The position numbers and the translations under genes were made by a program. Below the pieces are notes generated by a model. It was not told the DNA's origin, did not search any database, and saw only the letters and a program-made list of their open reading frames with translations. DNA of 64,000 nt from Cyclobacterium marinum DSM 745 (GTDB taxonomy: Bacteria > Bacteroidota > Bacteroidia > Cytophagales > Cyclobacteriaceae), in contig NC_015914.1 in the NCBI RefSeq assembly GCF_000222485.1, positions 2,490,501 through 2,554,500 on the forward strand, written 5' to 3'. This document shows positions 9,777-18,955 of this stretch, piece after piece (position 1 is the first letter of the stretch; every line of letters begins with the position of its first letter).

Positions 9777-10387
9777 TTTACTTGCTCCCAAAAATGCAAT
9801 GCATTTTCAGGAGAAATAAGTACAATCACCAGGATTCCAAAGACGGCGCCATAGAAATGGGCATCATGATTGATATTGTCTCCACCGGCACGCCCTTTAT
9901 AAAAGGCATAACCTAAAAAGAGTAAACCCAATATAAAACCCGGTAGACAGAAGATTCCAAAGATGCAGATGTCTGACAATGGCATTAGGATAATGCTTGC
10001 AAATACTGTTGCAGAAGTACCCCCTGAAGCTCCCAAAGCATGGTAACTTGGATTATTTTGCTCTTTAAGGTAAGTTGGTATATCAGCAATAATAATGGCA
10101 ATAAGGTAGAATAGCACAAAGGCCACTATGCCTAATTCCGGACCGAAAGCATAATTGAGATAGGACTCGACCACATTTCCGAAAAAATAGAAGGTGAACA
10201 TATTGAACAACAAGTGAGTGCCATCTTTGTGGATGAAACCTGAAGTTAAGAATCTACCATACGCCCCATCAGTTTTTATAATATACGGAGTGAACAAATT
10301 TTTATTGATAAACTCTGGATTCTTCCAGCCGTAATAAGATGTAATACAGGTGATTATGATAATAATTAATGTTACAGATAGTTCCAT
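9758..10387 (-). CDS. Rhomboid-family intramembrane serine protease
   Basis: The 209-residue protein is mostly hydrophobic with about six transmembrane segments. The catalytic serine lies in GASGGTSA (GxSG, near residue 124) and the partner histidine in NHDAHFYGAVFG near 180. The HLLFNMFTFYFFG segment is the conserved loop/TM2 helix. It should cleave transmembrane substrates in the inner membrane; substrates are unknown. It ends a minus-strand cluster with the polyprenyl synthase gene starting only 4 bp upstream, so they are probably co-transcribed. Confidence 0.87.
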   Translation of the reverse strand: MELSVTLIIIIITCITSYYGWKNPEFINKNLFTPYIIKTDGAYGRFLTSGFIHKDGTHLLFNMFTFYFFGNVVESYLNYAFGPELGIVAFVLFYLIAIIIADIPTYLKEQNNPSYHALGASGGTSATVFASIILMPLSDICIFGIFCLPGFILGLLFLGYAFYKGRAGGDNINHDAHFYGAVFGILVIVLISPENALHFWEQVKNFSLF

Positions 10388-10391
10388 GGTT

Positions 10392-11378
10392 CTATTTTTC
10401 TCTATTGGCGAGATGCTGAGTTAAGCTTTGTAGTAATTGTAACCCTTTGTTATTTTTCACCTGTAATTCAGATAGCTGCTTAAAGCCTTTTTGGAAATAG
10501 TCTTCCATAACAGCCATGGTTTTTTCTTTTATCAGAAGTTGATCGTAAATAGCAGTTACTGCTTTCACCTTATCTTCTGAGGAAAAAGATTTTGCATGAA
10601 GCCATTTTTCAAGCTCATCTTTTGTTGGTCCGGTTGCGGATTCTTTGGCTTTTACCAGCAGATAGGTTTTCTTATTGGCGATAATATCTCCTCCTACCTG
10701 TTTACCAAACTTTTCTTTGTCCGCATACACATCCAGTAAATCATCTTTTAATTGGAAGGCAATTCCAATATTCATCCCAAAATCGTACAGCCGTTGTGCA
10801 TCGCTTTTTGTAGCTCCTGCCAATATGGCCCCAAGCTGTAAGGCAAAACCCAATAATACGGCTGTTTTTAGCCGAATCATGTTCAAGTATTCTTCTTCAC
10901 TTACCAGTTCCCGCCTTTCAAAATTCATGTCAAACTGCTGTCCCTCACAAACCTCTGCTGCGGTCTTGTTAAATAACTGAAGGCTTTCCTTTAGGTATTC
11001 CGGAGCAATTGACAAGAGTAAGTCATAGGCTTTTACAAGCATAACATCTCCTGATAAGATGGCAGTGTTATCATCCCATTTCTCATGGACCGTAGCTTTC
11101 CCTCTTCTAAGTGGCGCATTGTCCATGATGTCATCATGCATAAGTGTGAAATTATGAAAGACCTCGACCGCCGCTGCCGGGCTTAGTGCTTTTTTGTAGT
11201 CTTCCTTGTACAGGTTATAAGCCAGTAATGTAAGTAATGGACGTATCCTTTTGCCTCCCAGGCCCATAAGGTAGGTGATGGGCTCATATAACTCTTGAGG
11301 ATTTCCTTGAAGGTCAAGTTGCTGGATGTGCTGCTCGAGGTTAGTTTTAATGTCCTCAAGCTGGTTTTCATTTATCAT
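10392..11378 (-). CDS. Polyprenyl (E-isoprenyl) diphosphate synthase
   Basis: This 328-residue trans-prenyltransferase joins isopentenyl diphosphate units to an allylic primer, giving chains for quinones or carotenoids. Seen are GGKRIRP, the first aspartate-rich motif LMHDDIMDNAPLRRG and the second QLKDDLLD, both binding magnesium and diphosphate. Residues before the first motif set chain length; the exact product (C15-C40) cannot be read reliably. The start overlaps the rnr 3' end by 11 bp, indicating translational coupling in the rnr-synthase-rhomboid operon. Confidence 0.88.
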   Translation of the reverse strand: MINENQLEDIKTNLEQHIQQLDLQGNPQELYEPITYLMGLGGKRIRPLLTLLAYNLYKEDYKKALSPAAAVEVFHNFTLMHDDIMDNAPLRRGKATVHEKWDDNTAILSGDVMLVKAYDLLLSIAPEYLKESLQLFNKTAAEVCEGQQFDMNFERRELVSEEEYLNMIRLKTAVLLGFALQLGAILAGATKSDAQRLYDFGMNIGIAFQLKDDLLDVYADKEKFGKQVGGDIIANKKTYLLVKAKESATGPTKDELEKWLHAKSFSSEDKVKAVTAIYDQLLIKEKTMAVMEDYFQKGFKQLSELQVKNNKGLQLLQSLTQHLANREK

Positions 11379-13545
11379 TGTTTACAAATTCCAAATCTAT
11401 GGTTCGTCTGTCTATATCGGTGCGCGTTACCCTAACCTCCACCTTGTCACCAAGGGTGATCATTCTTTTGTTCTTGGCACCAATGAGTCGCATATTTTTC
11501 TCGTCGAAATCGTAATAGTCATCTGTCAGGTCTTGCACCCTAACCATTCCTTCACATTTGGTTTCAGAGATTTCTACGTATACGCCCCATTCTGTTACTC
11601 CTGTGATTATACCTGAGTAATCTTTGTCTTCAGCAAGCTTCATGTATTCTACTTGCTTGTACTTAATGCTGGCCCTTTCGGCATCTGCAGCTCTCTTTTC
11701 ACGCTCGGAAGAGTGAACACACTTTTCTTCCCATGCCTGATTCTCAGGTGGCTTGCCACCATCCAGGTAATGTTGCAACAGTCGGTGTACCATCATGTCA
11801 GGGTATCGCCTGATTGGTGAGGTAAAATGGGTATAGTGATCAAAGGCAAGACCAAAATGCTGTTTGGGCTCTGTGGTATATTTTGCCTTTGCCATACTCC
11901 TGATGGCAAGTTGTTCAAGAATATTTTGCTCTGGTTTACCAACTATATCATCCATCAATTTGTTCAGGCTGTTGGAAACTTTCTTTTCATCTAGGATTTT
12001 AATTTCATGCCCAAATTTTTTCGCGAAGTTAGAAAATGTCGCCAGCTTTTCCAGGTCAGGATAATCATGAACCCTGTAGACAAAAGTACTTTTACCTTTA
12101 TTCTTATTATAAATATATGTGGCCACTGTTTTGTTGGCCAATAGCATGAATTCTTCAATCAACTTGTGAACGTCTTTTCTTTCTTTGATGATAAGCCCTG
12201 TAGGGGTTCCGGATTCATCAAGTTGAAATTTCACTTCTACTGTTTCAAAATTTATGGCCCCTTTTTTAAACCTTGCACTTCTAAGTAATTTTGCAAGAGA
12301 ATTGATCTTTAATAAATCCTTGGCATATTCGCCGCTTTCATTATCCATGTTCTCTTGTGCCTCTTCATAGGTAAATCTCCTATTGGAGTGAATCACTGTT
12401 CGGCCAATCCAAAAATCCTTTACTTCTGCCTGATCGGTGATCTCGAAAACACATGAAAAGGTGAGCTTGTCTTCGTTGGGGCGCAAGGAACAAAGGCCAT
12501 TGCTGAGTCGTTCGGGGAGCATGGGAATGGTTCTGTCCACCAAATAGACGGAGGTGGCCCTGTCATAAGCCTCTTTTTCCATCAATGTTTTGGGCTTGAC
12601 GTAATGTGTAACATCAGCGATGTGAACACCTATTTCCATGTTTCCGTTGTCCAAATAGCGGAAGGATATCGCGTCATCAAAATCCTTTGCATCTGCAGGG
12701 TCAATGGTGAAGGTGTCTATGTCTCTAAAATCTTTTCTTTTTTTGATTTCATCTTCCGGGATTACTTCAGAGATGCTTTCTGCTTCTGCTTCAACCTCTT
12801 CCGGATAATCAAAGGGTAAACCGAATTCAGCCATGATGGAATGAATTTCTACTTCATGGTCTCCGGCTTTACCCAAAACATGAATGATTTTTCCACTTGG
12901 GCTTTTGTCTCCTTCTTTCCAATCAGTCAGCTTTACGACTACTTTTTGGTTATGCTGAGCTCCTGCAAGGTCCGACTTCCTAACAAAGATGTCGTGGTGC
13001 ATTTTCTTAAAGTCCGGAACGACAAAGGCAAAACGTGGAGAGATTTCAATTCTCCCGACAAACTCATCCCTGCTCCGTTCCATTATTTCCAAAACTTTTC
13101 CTTCTCTTCGATTGCCTCTACCTCTTTTGGGTAAAATCATTACGCGGACTTTGTCACCATCAAGTGCAGATTTTAAATCTGCCTCTTTGACCATGATGTC
13201 ATCTTCTTTCTTTTCCTGATTGTTGGGAATAACGAATGCAAACCTTGCATTGACAAAATCCACTTCTCCAATAATAAACTCCGGCTCAGCTGTGGAGGAA
13301 TAAAGGTTTCTGGGATTGCAACTGATCTTGCCTTCCTCTAGAAGTTCCCGCAAGGCAGGATTTAATAGTTTTTTGGTGTGGGCATCCCGAAGCACCAGTT
13401 TTTTGATGAGTTGTTTTTCGGCATAGGCTTCGCCGAAATTATTTTCAAAAAATTGCGTTAATTTTAATTTTAGTTGTTCTATGTCAGTGGGCTTGCTGCC
13501 CTTCTTTTTAAATCCTGATTTTTTTCTTCCTGATTTTCTTCCCAT
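11368..13545 (-). CDS. rnr: Ribonuclease R
   Basis: The 725-residue 3'-5' exoribonuclease degrades structured RNA. Order of domains: winged-helix-like N-terminus, two cold-shock/OB domains (about 80-240), the RNB catalytic domain with DPADAKDFDDAISF (about 283-296, metal-binding aspartates) and RTIPMLPERLSNGLCSL, then a C-terminal S1 domain (GIITGVTEWGVYVEI). The basic N-terminus (GRKSGRKKSGFKKKGSK) and the length are normal for RNase R. It heads a minus-strand operon with the prenyl synthase and rhomboid genes. Confidence 0.95.
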   Translation of the reverse strand: MGRKSGRKKSGFKKKGSKPTDIEQLKLKLTQFFENNFGEAYAEKQLIKKLVLRDAHTKKLLNPALRELLEEGKISCNPRNLYSSTAEPEFIIGEVDFVNARFAFVIPNNQEKKEDDIMVKEADLKSALDGDKVRVMILPKRGRGNRREGKVLEIMERSRDEFVGRIEISPRFAFVVPDFKKMHHDIFVRKSDLAGAQHNQKVVVKLTDWKEGDKSPSGKIIHVLGKAGDHEVEIHSIMAEFGLPFDYPEEVEAEAESISEVIPEDEIKKRKDFRDIDTFTIDPADAKDFDDAISFRYLDNGNMEIGVHIADVTHYVKPKTLMEKEAYDRATSVYLVDRTIPMLPERLSNGLCSLRPNEDKLTFSCVFEITDQAEVKDFWIGRTVIHSNRRFTYEEAQENMDNESGEYAKDLLKINSLAKLLRSARFKKGAINFETVEVKFQLDESGTPTGLIIKERKDVHKLIEEFMLLANKTVATYIYNKNKGKSTFVYRVHDYPDLEKLATFSNFAKKFGHEIKILDEKKVSNSLNKLMDDIVGKPEQNILEQLAIRSMAKAKYTTEPKQHFGLAFDHYTHFTSPIRRYPDMMVHRLLQHYLDGGKPPENQAWEEKCVHSSEREKRAADAERASIKYKQVEYMKLAEDKDYSGIITGVTEWGVYVEISETKCEGMVRVQDLTDDYYDFDEKNMRLIGAKNKRMITLGDKVEVRVTRTDIDRRTIDLEFVNNDK

Positions 13546-13626
13546 AAAAATGTCTTGTATTTATAAAGGTAAGGATATTTATTCTATTTAATGGGCCTTC
13601 CTTTATTGGTAATATTATTGTAATGT

Positions 13627-14361
13627 TTAAACGGCAGGTGAATCGAGATTAATAATTTCAAAGGAAAGGTCTCCCGGCAAACCTTGGTAAGCAAGGTATA
13701 TTCTCGCAGTTACCTCTACATCCCTAAGACAATATTTACGGATATTGTCTAAATCATCCTCTTTGTAATAAACGGTGTTGACCATACTTCCATCGATCCC
13801 TTCCTTAGAACTTGGTATATCAAAAATTGTTGCTAGCAAATCCAGTCTGGTATAATGTTTATAATCTCCAAACTTCCACAGCTCAAGGGTGTCTAAATGT
13901 TTGATTTCCCATGGTTTCCTTCCCGAGATCTGTAGCCCTTCCGGAAGGGGGATTTTATTAACCAACATTCTTCTACAGATATAGGGGATATCAAATTCCT
14001 TGCCATTGTGCGCACAAATGCTCCATGGCTTCTTCTCTAATAATGTTCTAAATTCCAATAAAGTTTCATGCTCTGTTGATGCCGCATAGGATTTGGTTCT
14101 ATAAATAAGCTGATCTTCTTCCCTTTTGTATGTAAAATATCCTACACCAATGCAAATGATCTTTCCAAATTCAGCGTAAATTCCTGCCTTCTCAAAGTAG
14201 AGTTCTCCTGCATCCCTCTCGTCCGATTTTTGTAATTGAAGGGCCTTTTTTTTCCATTCTTCCTGCCACCTTTCCGGTAAGTCCTCAAGATTTTCAGCTC
14301 CGGAGATTGTTTCAATGTCCAGAAAAAGGATTTCATTTAAATGTTCGAAAAAATCAGCCAT
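13627..14361 (-). CDS. Predicted 3'-5' exonuclease, PolB-exonuclease-like
   Basis: The 244-residue protein has the DEDD exonuclease motifs: EILFLDIETI (motif I, near residue 11), CAHNGKEFDIPYICRR (motif II, near 125) and YCLRDVEVTARIYL (motif III, near 220). This matches the family of stand-alone domains related to the proofreading part of family-B DNA polymerases (DNA_pol_B_exo2). All catalytic acids appear present, so DNA or RNA 3'-end trimming is likely; cellular role is not known. It is 5 bp downstream of the next upstream gene and probably part of the lipB operon. Confidence 0.82.
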   Translation of the reverse strand: MADFFEHLNEILFLDIETISGAENLEDLPERWQEEWKKKALQLQKSDERDAGELYFEKAGIYAEFGKIICIGVGYFTYKREEDQLIYRTKSYAASTEHETLLEFRTLLEKKPWSICAHNGKEFDIPYICRRMLVNKIPLPEGLQISGRKPWEIKHLDTLELWKFGDYKHYTRLDLLATIFDIPSSKEGIDGSMVNTVYYKEDDLDNIRKYCLRDVEVTARIYLAYQGLPGDLSFEIINLDSPAV

Positions 14362-14366
14362 AAGCT

Positions 14367-14768
14367 TTAGGTGTGTAATATCCCATGCATGTCCAGTTCC
14401 GGAATGTAAGTCATGTGTTTCTCCTGCACACTGCCTACTACAAATATAAACTTTTTGTCAAATATTTGGTCCAGAATATAATAACTTACCCAAAATTCAT
14501 TATTCAATACAAACAAAGCAGGATCGATTGCTTCTATTCTTACAAAACTTGTGGCTTCTAACTTCGCAATCACGTGTCTCAGGACAGAGGTTGTCTTAGG
14601 CTCTCCGGATACTGTTCCATATCCTTTTGCAGTAATCATTAAAGTTTCCAGTTCTATGAGGTTATTGTTGATCAGGTAAACTGCCCAGCTTTCCCCTTCT
14701 TTATTCTCCTCTTTCACAATAGCCATTTTCACACCCGTTACCGGGTGAAATTTTATGTCTTTTTTCAT
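14367..14768 (-). CDS. Conserved uncharacterised cytosolic protein
   Basis: A 133-residue protein of unrecognised family, without signal peptide or membrane segment. It has mixed alpha/beta character with motifs such as WAVYLINNNLIELETLMITAKGYG cut by charged turns. Its start overlaps the lipB stop by 4 bp and the exonuclease gene follows after 5 bp, so it sits in a tightly packed operon and is very likely translated. No function can be assigned. Confidence 0.75.
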   Translation of the reverse strand: MKKDIKFHPVTGVKMAIVKEENKEGESWAVYLINNNLIELETLMITAKGYGTVSGEPKTTSVLRHVIAKLEATSFVRIEAIDPALFVLNNEFWVSYYILDQIFDKKFIFVVGSVQEKHMTYIPELDMHGILHT

Positions 14769-15538
14769 TTTAATCCTTCACTTTCTAAAATTTCCATGCC
14801 AAATAATCGACCGATATGAAACTTGACCCTTTCTTTAACTTCAGCCATGGATATTTTTTTTCCTAGTTCCATTTCCATAGAGGTGACTGCTTTGTCACTG
14901 ATTCCACAAGGAATAATATGATTAAAATAACTAAGATCAGGATTGACATTGAATGCAAACCCATGCATGGTCACCCATCTGCTGGATTTTACACCTAGAG
15001 CGCAGATTTTTCGTGGGTTTTTCTGATGTATATGATCCAGCCAAACACCGGTTAATCCTTCAATTCTACCAGCTTCAATTCCATAATCTTCTAGTGTGGC
15101 TATTACTGCTTCTTCTAGGTACCTGAGGTATTTGTGAATGTCTGTAAAGAAATTATCCAAGTCCAAGATAGGGTAGCCAACCAGTTGCCCGGGCCCATGG
15201 TAGGTAATGTCACCACCACGATTTATTGGATAATAACTGGCTTGAAACTTTTTCAATCCTGCTTCATTTAAAAGCAGGTTTTCAGGTCGACCACTTTTGC
15301 CTAATGTATATACGTGAGGGTGCTCCACAAACAAGAGGTAATTGTCAGTGATTTGTGCTTGTTCAGGGTCAAGTTTTCTGTTTTCAATTTTGGTGGCTAC
15401 CGTTTTGGCAAATATTTTTTCTTGATAATCCCAAGCTTCCTGGTAATCTTTGGTGCCTAAATCCCTGAAAATTACTTTTTTATTTATAAATTGATTCACC
15501 TTTTGCAATAGTTTTTTTTCAAATATAGTCAATATCAT
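14765..15538 (-). CDS. lipB: Octanoyl-[ACP]:protein octanoyltransferase
   Basis: LipB moves octanoyl groups from acyl carrier protein to lipoyl domains of 2-oxoacid dehydrogenases and the glycine cleavage H protein. The signature RGGDITYHGPGQLVGYPI is followed by GVKSSRWVTMHGFAFNV (catalytic Lys) and HIIPCGISDKAVTSM (catalytic Cys). The ATG at 15538 gives 257 residues. A GTG at 15499 would give MNQFINKKVIFRDLG, closer to usual LipB N-termini, and a TATATTTG box at 15520-15527 lies between the two. Starts further upstream would run into yraN. LipB identity is firm, the start is not. Confidence 0.92.
   Translation of the reverse strand: MILTIFEKKLLQKVNQFINKKVIFRDLGTKDYQEAWDYQEKIFAKTVATKIENRKLDPEQAQITDNYLLFVEHPHVYTLGKSGRPENLLLNEAGLKKFQASYYPINRGGDITYHGPGQLVGYPILDLDNFFTDIHKYLRYLEEAVIATLEDYGIEAGRIEGLTGVWLDHIHQKNPRKICALGVKSSRWVTMHGFAFNVNPDLSYFNHIIPCGISDKAVTSMEMELGKKISMAEVKERVKFHIGRLFGMEILESEGLK
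15520..15527 (-). promoter_or_regulatory. Candidate -7 box for a short lipB transcript
   Basis: On the minus strand this reads TATATTTG, a full TAnnTTTG match. A TTG-containing -33 element lies about 23 bp upstream, slightly far. If real, transcription would start near 15513, after the ATG at 15538 and before the GTG at 15499. Confidence 0.35.
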
Positions 15539-15541
15539 ACA

Positions 15542-15898
15542 ATGGCTGAACACAATGACCAAGGAAGCAAAGCCGAACAAATGGCCAAGGACTGGTTAGT
15601 GGCGAATGGCTATCAGTTTATCACTGCGAATTACAGGTATAAGCATGCAGAAATTGATCTTATTATGGAGAAAGGCGGTATTCTTATCTTTGTAGAGGTA
15701 AAGTACCGCAGTGGTACAGGATATGGATATGCTGAGGAATTTGTGGATTATCGAAAACGTCAATTGATCATTAGGGCAGCAGACAATTACATATACGAAG
15801 AAGATTGGAAAAAGGATATACGATTTGACATAGTGGGTGTATATCAAAGCAAATCTGGTGGCATTGCCTTCAAGCATTTTGAAGATGCTTTTTATTGA
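15542..15898 (+). CDS. yraN: YraN / UPF0102 family nuclease-like protein
   Basis: The 118-residue protein has the PD-(D/E)xK-like core of UPF0102: GSKAEQMAKDWLVANGY at the start, AEIDLIMEKGGILIFVEVKYR (Asp and Glu-x-Lys, about 37-57) in the middle, and a final FDIVGVY strand. Related proteins are linked to recombination, but no biochemical role is settled. The gene is divergent from lipB with only 3 bp between the two ATGs, and its stop overlaps the convergent downstream gene by 7 bp. Confidence 0.88.
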   Translation: MAEHNDQGSKAEQMAKDWLVANGYQFITANYRYKHAEIDLIMEKGGILIFVEVKYRSGTGYGYAEEFVDYRKRQLIIRAADNYIYEEDWKKDIRFDIVGVYQSKSGGIAFKHFEDAFY

Positions 15899-16746
15899 GC
15901 GTGGCTATAGATCAAGTTTCCTTCCTTGTCCCACTCTGCTCTAATATACGGCTGGAAGCTATTGTTTAAGGCTTCATTCTGGTATTGAATTTCTCGTTTT
16001 TTTACTGTTTTATCATTTTCTCTGGGCCAATATTCCGTCCAAATACCAATCCGTTCACCAAATTTATATTCTCCTGCCACTGCTATCTGACCATCCGGAT
16101 AAAAGTGGAAAAAGTTTCCTTCCTCTAAGTCGTATTCAATGGGAGTTAACTTTTCAATTTTCCGCTCACCTCGATTGTAGTAAGTTACTCTGGATGCTTT
16201 TGGCCAGCCTTCTGAGTAATGTTTCTTGTCCAATAGGATGTTTTTGCTGTCGAAAGTCATCCAGCGCCCATGTTTGGCACCATACATATACATACCTGTT
16301 TCTACCACATTTTCTCCGATTCGCTTTTCGTATGGACCATGCAATAAGTACCCCTTTGAAGGTAAGAATCCCCCATTTTTAATGGCTTTATTTTTGGTGT
16401 CATACCAAAAAATATCTCTGATATAGGGATCAGGGGTTTTGTTTCTGGTGGTGTAGTTGAAAAATTGATAAGTGACTTGATCCCTGAAACTACTTTTGAT
16501 CAGGGCTCTGCTGGTTTTTTCACCAAAATGAAAGTTTTTTTTCTTCTTTTTCCGCTTCTTCTTTTTTTCTTCTTTAAGCTCGTCCTCTGCATCTGAAAAC
16601 AAAAGGATAGGGGTTGATGTCGGCAGAAGTCTATTTTCTTCTACTCCCGATGAGTCTACCTCTGCAGTAGGGGTCTCTTCTTGCCCAATACTTACAGAAG
16701 CATTAAAAAACAACATCACAGAAAATGAGTAAATGAGTTTTTTCAT
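15892..16746 (-). CDS. Secreted MORN/YwqK-like repeat protein
   Basis: The start is set at the ATG at 16746 (MKKLIYSFSVMLFFNASVS), which begins a good signal peptide; a longer frame upstream has no signal sequence. The mature protein (about 260 residues) has a strongly basic linker of Lys/Arg after residue 60 and C-terminal repeats of the form FYPDGQIAVAGEYKFGERIG plus WTEYW, typical of MORN-variant or YwqK-type proteins. Function is unknown; such repeats often bind membranes or other proteins. The annotation 'antitoxin' used for YwqK relatives has no support here. Confidence 0.7.
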   Translation of the reverse strand: MKKLIYSFSVMLFFNASVSIGQEETPTAEVDSSGVEENRLLPTSTPILLFSDAEDELKEEKKKKRKKKKKNFHFGEKTSRALIKSSFRDQVTYQFFNYTTRNKTPDPYIRDIFWYDTKNKAIKNGGFLPSKGYLLHGPYEKRIGENVVETGMYMYGAKHGRWMTFDSKNILLDKKHYSEGWPKASRVTYYNRGERKIEKLTPIEYDLEEGNFFHFYPDGQIAVAGEYKFGERIGIWTEYWPRENDKTVKKREIQYQNEALNNSFQPYIRAEWDKEGNLIYSHAQ

Positions 16747-16990
16747 ATCAATTTTAAAACGAAAATAAAGGCCGAATATTACAGTAAAGTGTGATATCCT
16801 ACTATGATCTAAGCGGTACAACAAATCTTCAGTCATTCAAAACTAGTCAAAGATTTAGGAATCGTTGTCATTATGCTTATTTTTGCAAAATTAAAAAAGG
16901 AGATGGTGGGCCATCACTCGTTATGTATTTATTTATTGGTCTATAGTTCCTATTAATCTGATTATCAAACGTAATTTAAATAAAATATAA

Positions 16991-18193
16991 ATGAATTCCA
17001 TCCTATCTGATCGTATAAACAATATGGAAGAGTCAGCGACGCTGGCTATGGCAAAAAAAGCCAGGGAATTAAAGACTCAAGGAATAGATATTATAGGTCT
17101 GAGCTTGGGTGAACCTGATTTTAAAACGCCTAAACACATACAAGAAGCTGCCAAGTCAGCCATTGATGAAGGCAAGTATTTTTCCTATCCTCCTGTAGCA
17201 GGTTATCAGGACCTTAGAGAGGCAATTGCTAAAAAGCTAAGAGAGCAAAATAATATAGCTGAAGCAAAGGCAGAAAACGTTGTGGTTTCTACCGGTGCGA
17301 AGCATTCGATTGCCAACATTTTTATGTGCCTAATCAATGAAGGTGATGAGGTAATCATTTTTTCTCCTTATTGGGTATCTTATTCAGAAGTGATCAAATT
17401 GGCAGGAGGTGTTCCGGTGCTTATTGAAGGTAATCTTGAAAATAATTTTAAGGCTACAGCCAAGCAGTTGGAAGAAGCTATCACGGACAAGACCAAGGCG
17501 GTGATCTATTCTTCTCCATGTAATCCTTCAGGTTCTGTTTTTAGTAAATCAGAATTAGAAGCCATTGCTGAAGTTATCAAAAGCAAAGAAAATTTAGTGG
17601 TTATTGCAGATGAGATCTATGAGTTGATCAACTTTACCGGATCGCACGCAAGTATTGCTTCTTTCCCGGGCATGTTCGAGCGAACCATTACTGTCAATGG
17701 ATTTTCTAAAGGATATGCGATGACCGGATGGAGAGTGGGCTATATTTGCGCACCGCTATTTATAGCAAAGGCTTGTGAAAAAATTCAAGGTCAATTTACT
17801 TCAGGAGGAACAGGAATTGCGCAACGTGCTGCGCTAGCAGGTCTTGTTGGTGATCAAAAACCAACAGAAGAAATGGCAGCAGCTTATCTCAAGAGAAGGG
17901 ATTTGGTTTTGGAATTGTTGAGAGACATTCCGGGAATCAAAACGCACGTTCCTGAGGGAGCATTTTATTTCTTTCCTGATGTTTCTGATTTTTTCGGTAA
18001 ATCTGCCGGAGATCAAAAAATTGAAACGGCTGACGATTTTTGCTTGTATGTGTTGAAAGAGGCAAACGTTTCTTTGGTTACCGGAGCAGCATTTGGAGCG
18101 CCTAACTCTGTGAGGTTATCTTATGCAGCTTCAGAAGCTGAACTAAAAGAAGCGCTTAAGCGCATAAAAGAAGTATTGGCAAAATTGAAATAA
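16991..18193 (+). CDS. Class I/II pyridoxal-phosphate aminotransferase (aspartate-type)
   Basis: The 400-residue enzyme belongs to fold type I subgroup I-gamma aminotransferases. Visible motifs are GLSLGEPDFKTPKHI at the start, SPCNPSGSVFS (Asn contacting PLP, near 176), ADEIYELI (Asp/Tyr) and the PLP-lysine in NGFSKGYAMTGWRVGY (near 235), plus a substrate-carboxylate Arg near RLSYAAS. The natural role is probably aspartate or prephenate transamination; specificity is inferred only. A strong terminator follows and the gene seems monocistronic. Confidence 0.9.
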   Translation: MNSILSDRINNMEESATLAMAKKARELKTQGIDIIGLSLGEPDFKTPKHIQEAAKSAIDEGKYFSYPPVAGYQDLREAIAKKLREQNNIAEAKAENVVVSTGAKHSIANIFMCLINEGDEVIIFSPYWVSYSEVIKLAGGVPVLIEGNLENNFKATAKQLEEAITDKTKAVIYSSPCNPSGSVFSKSELEAIAEVIKSKENLVVIADEIYELINFTGSHASIASFPGMFERTITVNGFSKGYAMTGWRVGYICAPLFIAKACEKIQGQFTSGGTGIAQRAALAGLVGDQKPTEEMAAAYLKRRDLVLELLRDIPGIKTHVPEGAFYFFPDVSDFFGKSAGDQKIETADDFCLYVLKEANVSLVTGAAFGAPNSVRLSYAASEAELKEALKRIKEVLAKLK

Positions 18194-18201
18194 TTTTTAA
18201 T

Positions 18202-18229
18202 AAATCCCCGGATTAAGGTCCGGGGATTT
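18202..18229 (+). terminator. Rho-independent terminator after the aminotransferase
   Basis: AAATCCCCGGA pairs with TCCGGGGATTT around a 6-nt loop, with trailing T residues, 8 bp after the stop codon. Confidence 0.88.
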
Positions 18230-18244
18230 TTCTTAATTTCCAAG

Positions 18245-18955
18245 ATGCAGGCAATAGTAATCACTCCCGTAAAAGATGCGCTCGAAGCTACACTAGAGAC
18301 AATCCAAGCCATATCAGAAGCCAATGGAAATTATGAGTATTGGGTTTTTAATGATTACTCCACCGACGAAACCAAAAAGGCGTTGGAGAATGCCAGCAGT
18401 TCCAAAGGGTTTAACTTGGTAAACCTAGAAGAGATAACATCAAACCCTTCTCCAAATTACAAGACGGTCCTTCAAGTCGCTCAAAAAAAGGCCCTAAATG
18501 CGGGCGTTCCTTTAATTATTGTAGAGTCAGATGTTAAGGTAAATCGTGACACCTTAGCGCAACTATTGCAATTTGCACAAGAATATCCCAATGCTGGCTT
18601 AGTAGGTGCAATTACCCATGATGCAGCAGGAAAGGTTAATTTCCCCTACCTAAAATTTAAGCAGCTAAAAAGCATGGAGCCAACCAAAACAAATCGCAGT
18701 CTTAGTTTTTGCTGTACCTTAATCAATAATAATTTTTTAGAGAAATACGATTTCACTGATCTGGACAACAGCAAAGATTGGTACGATACGCATATCAGCC
18801 AAAAAGCTGTGGAGCTGGGGTTTGAGAATTTTATCCTTCCCTACCTTCCTGTCTGGCATAGACCCCATGCAAGCAGACCCTGGAAGCAATTAAAATACAA
18901 AAATCCAATTCTTTATTATTTCCGCAAATGGTTTTTGGGAAAGGATAAGATTTAA
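18245..18955 (+). CDS. Family 2 glycosyltransferase-like protein
   Basis: The 236-residue protein starts MQAIVITPVKDALEATLETI and continues FNDYSTDETKKAL, the nucleotide-binding start of the GT-A fold in family 2. IIVESDVKVNRDTLAQ takes the place of the DxD region and would hold the metal-nucleotide. It is short and lacks membrane helices. A basic C-terminus (RKWFLGKDKI) may contact membrane. The acceptor and sugar are unknown. It lies alone after the aminotransferase terminator. Confidence 0.78.
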   Translation: MQAIVITPVKDALEATLETIQAISEANGNYEYWVFNDYSTDETKKALENASSSKGFNLVNLEEITSNPSPNYKTVLQVAQKKALNAGVPLIIVESDVKVNRDTLAQLLQFAQEYPNAGLVGAITHDAAGKVNFPYLKFKQLKSMEPTKTNRSLSFCCTLINNNFLEKYDFTDLDNSKDWYDTHISQKAVELGFENFILPYLPVWHRPHASRPWKQLKYKNPILYYFRKWFLGKDKI

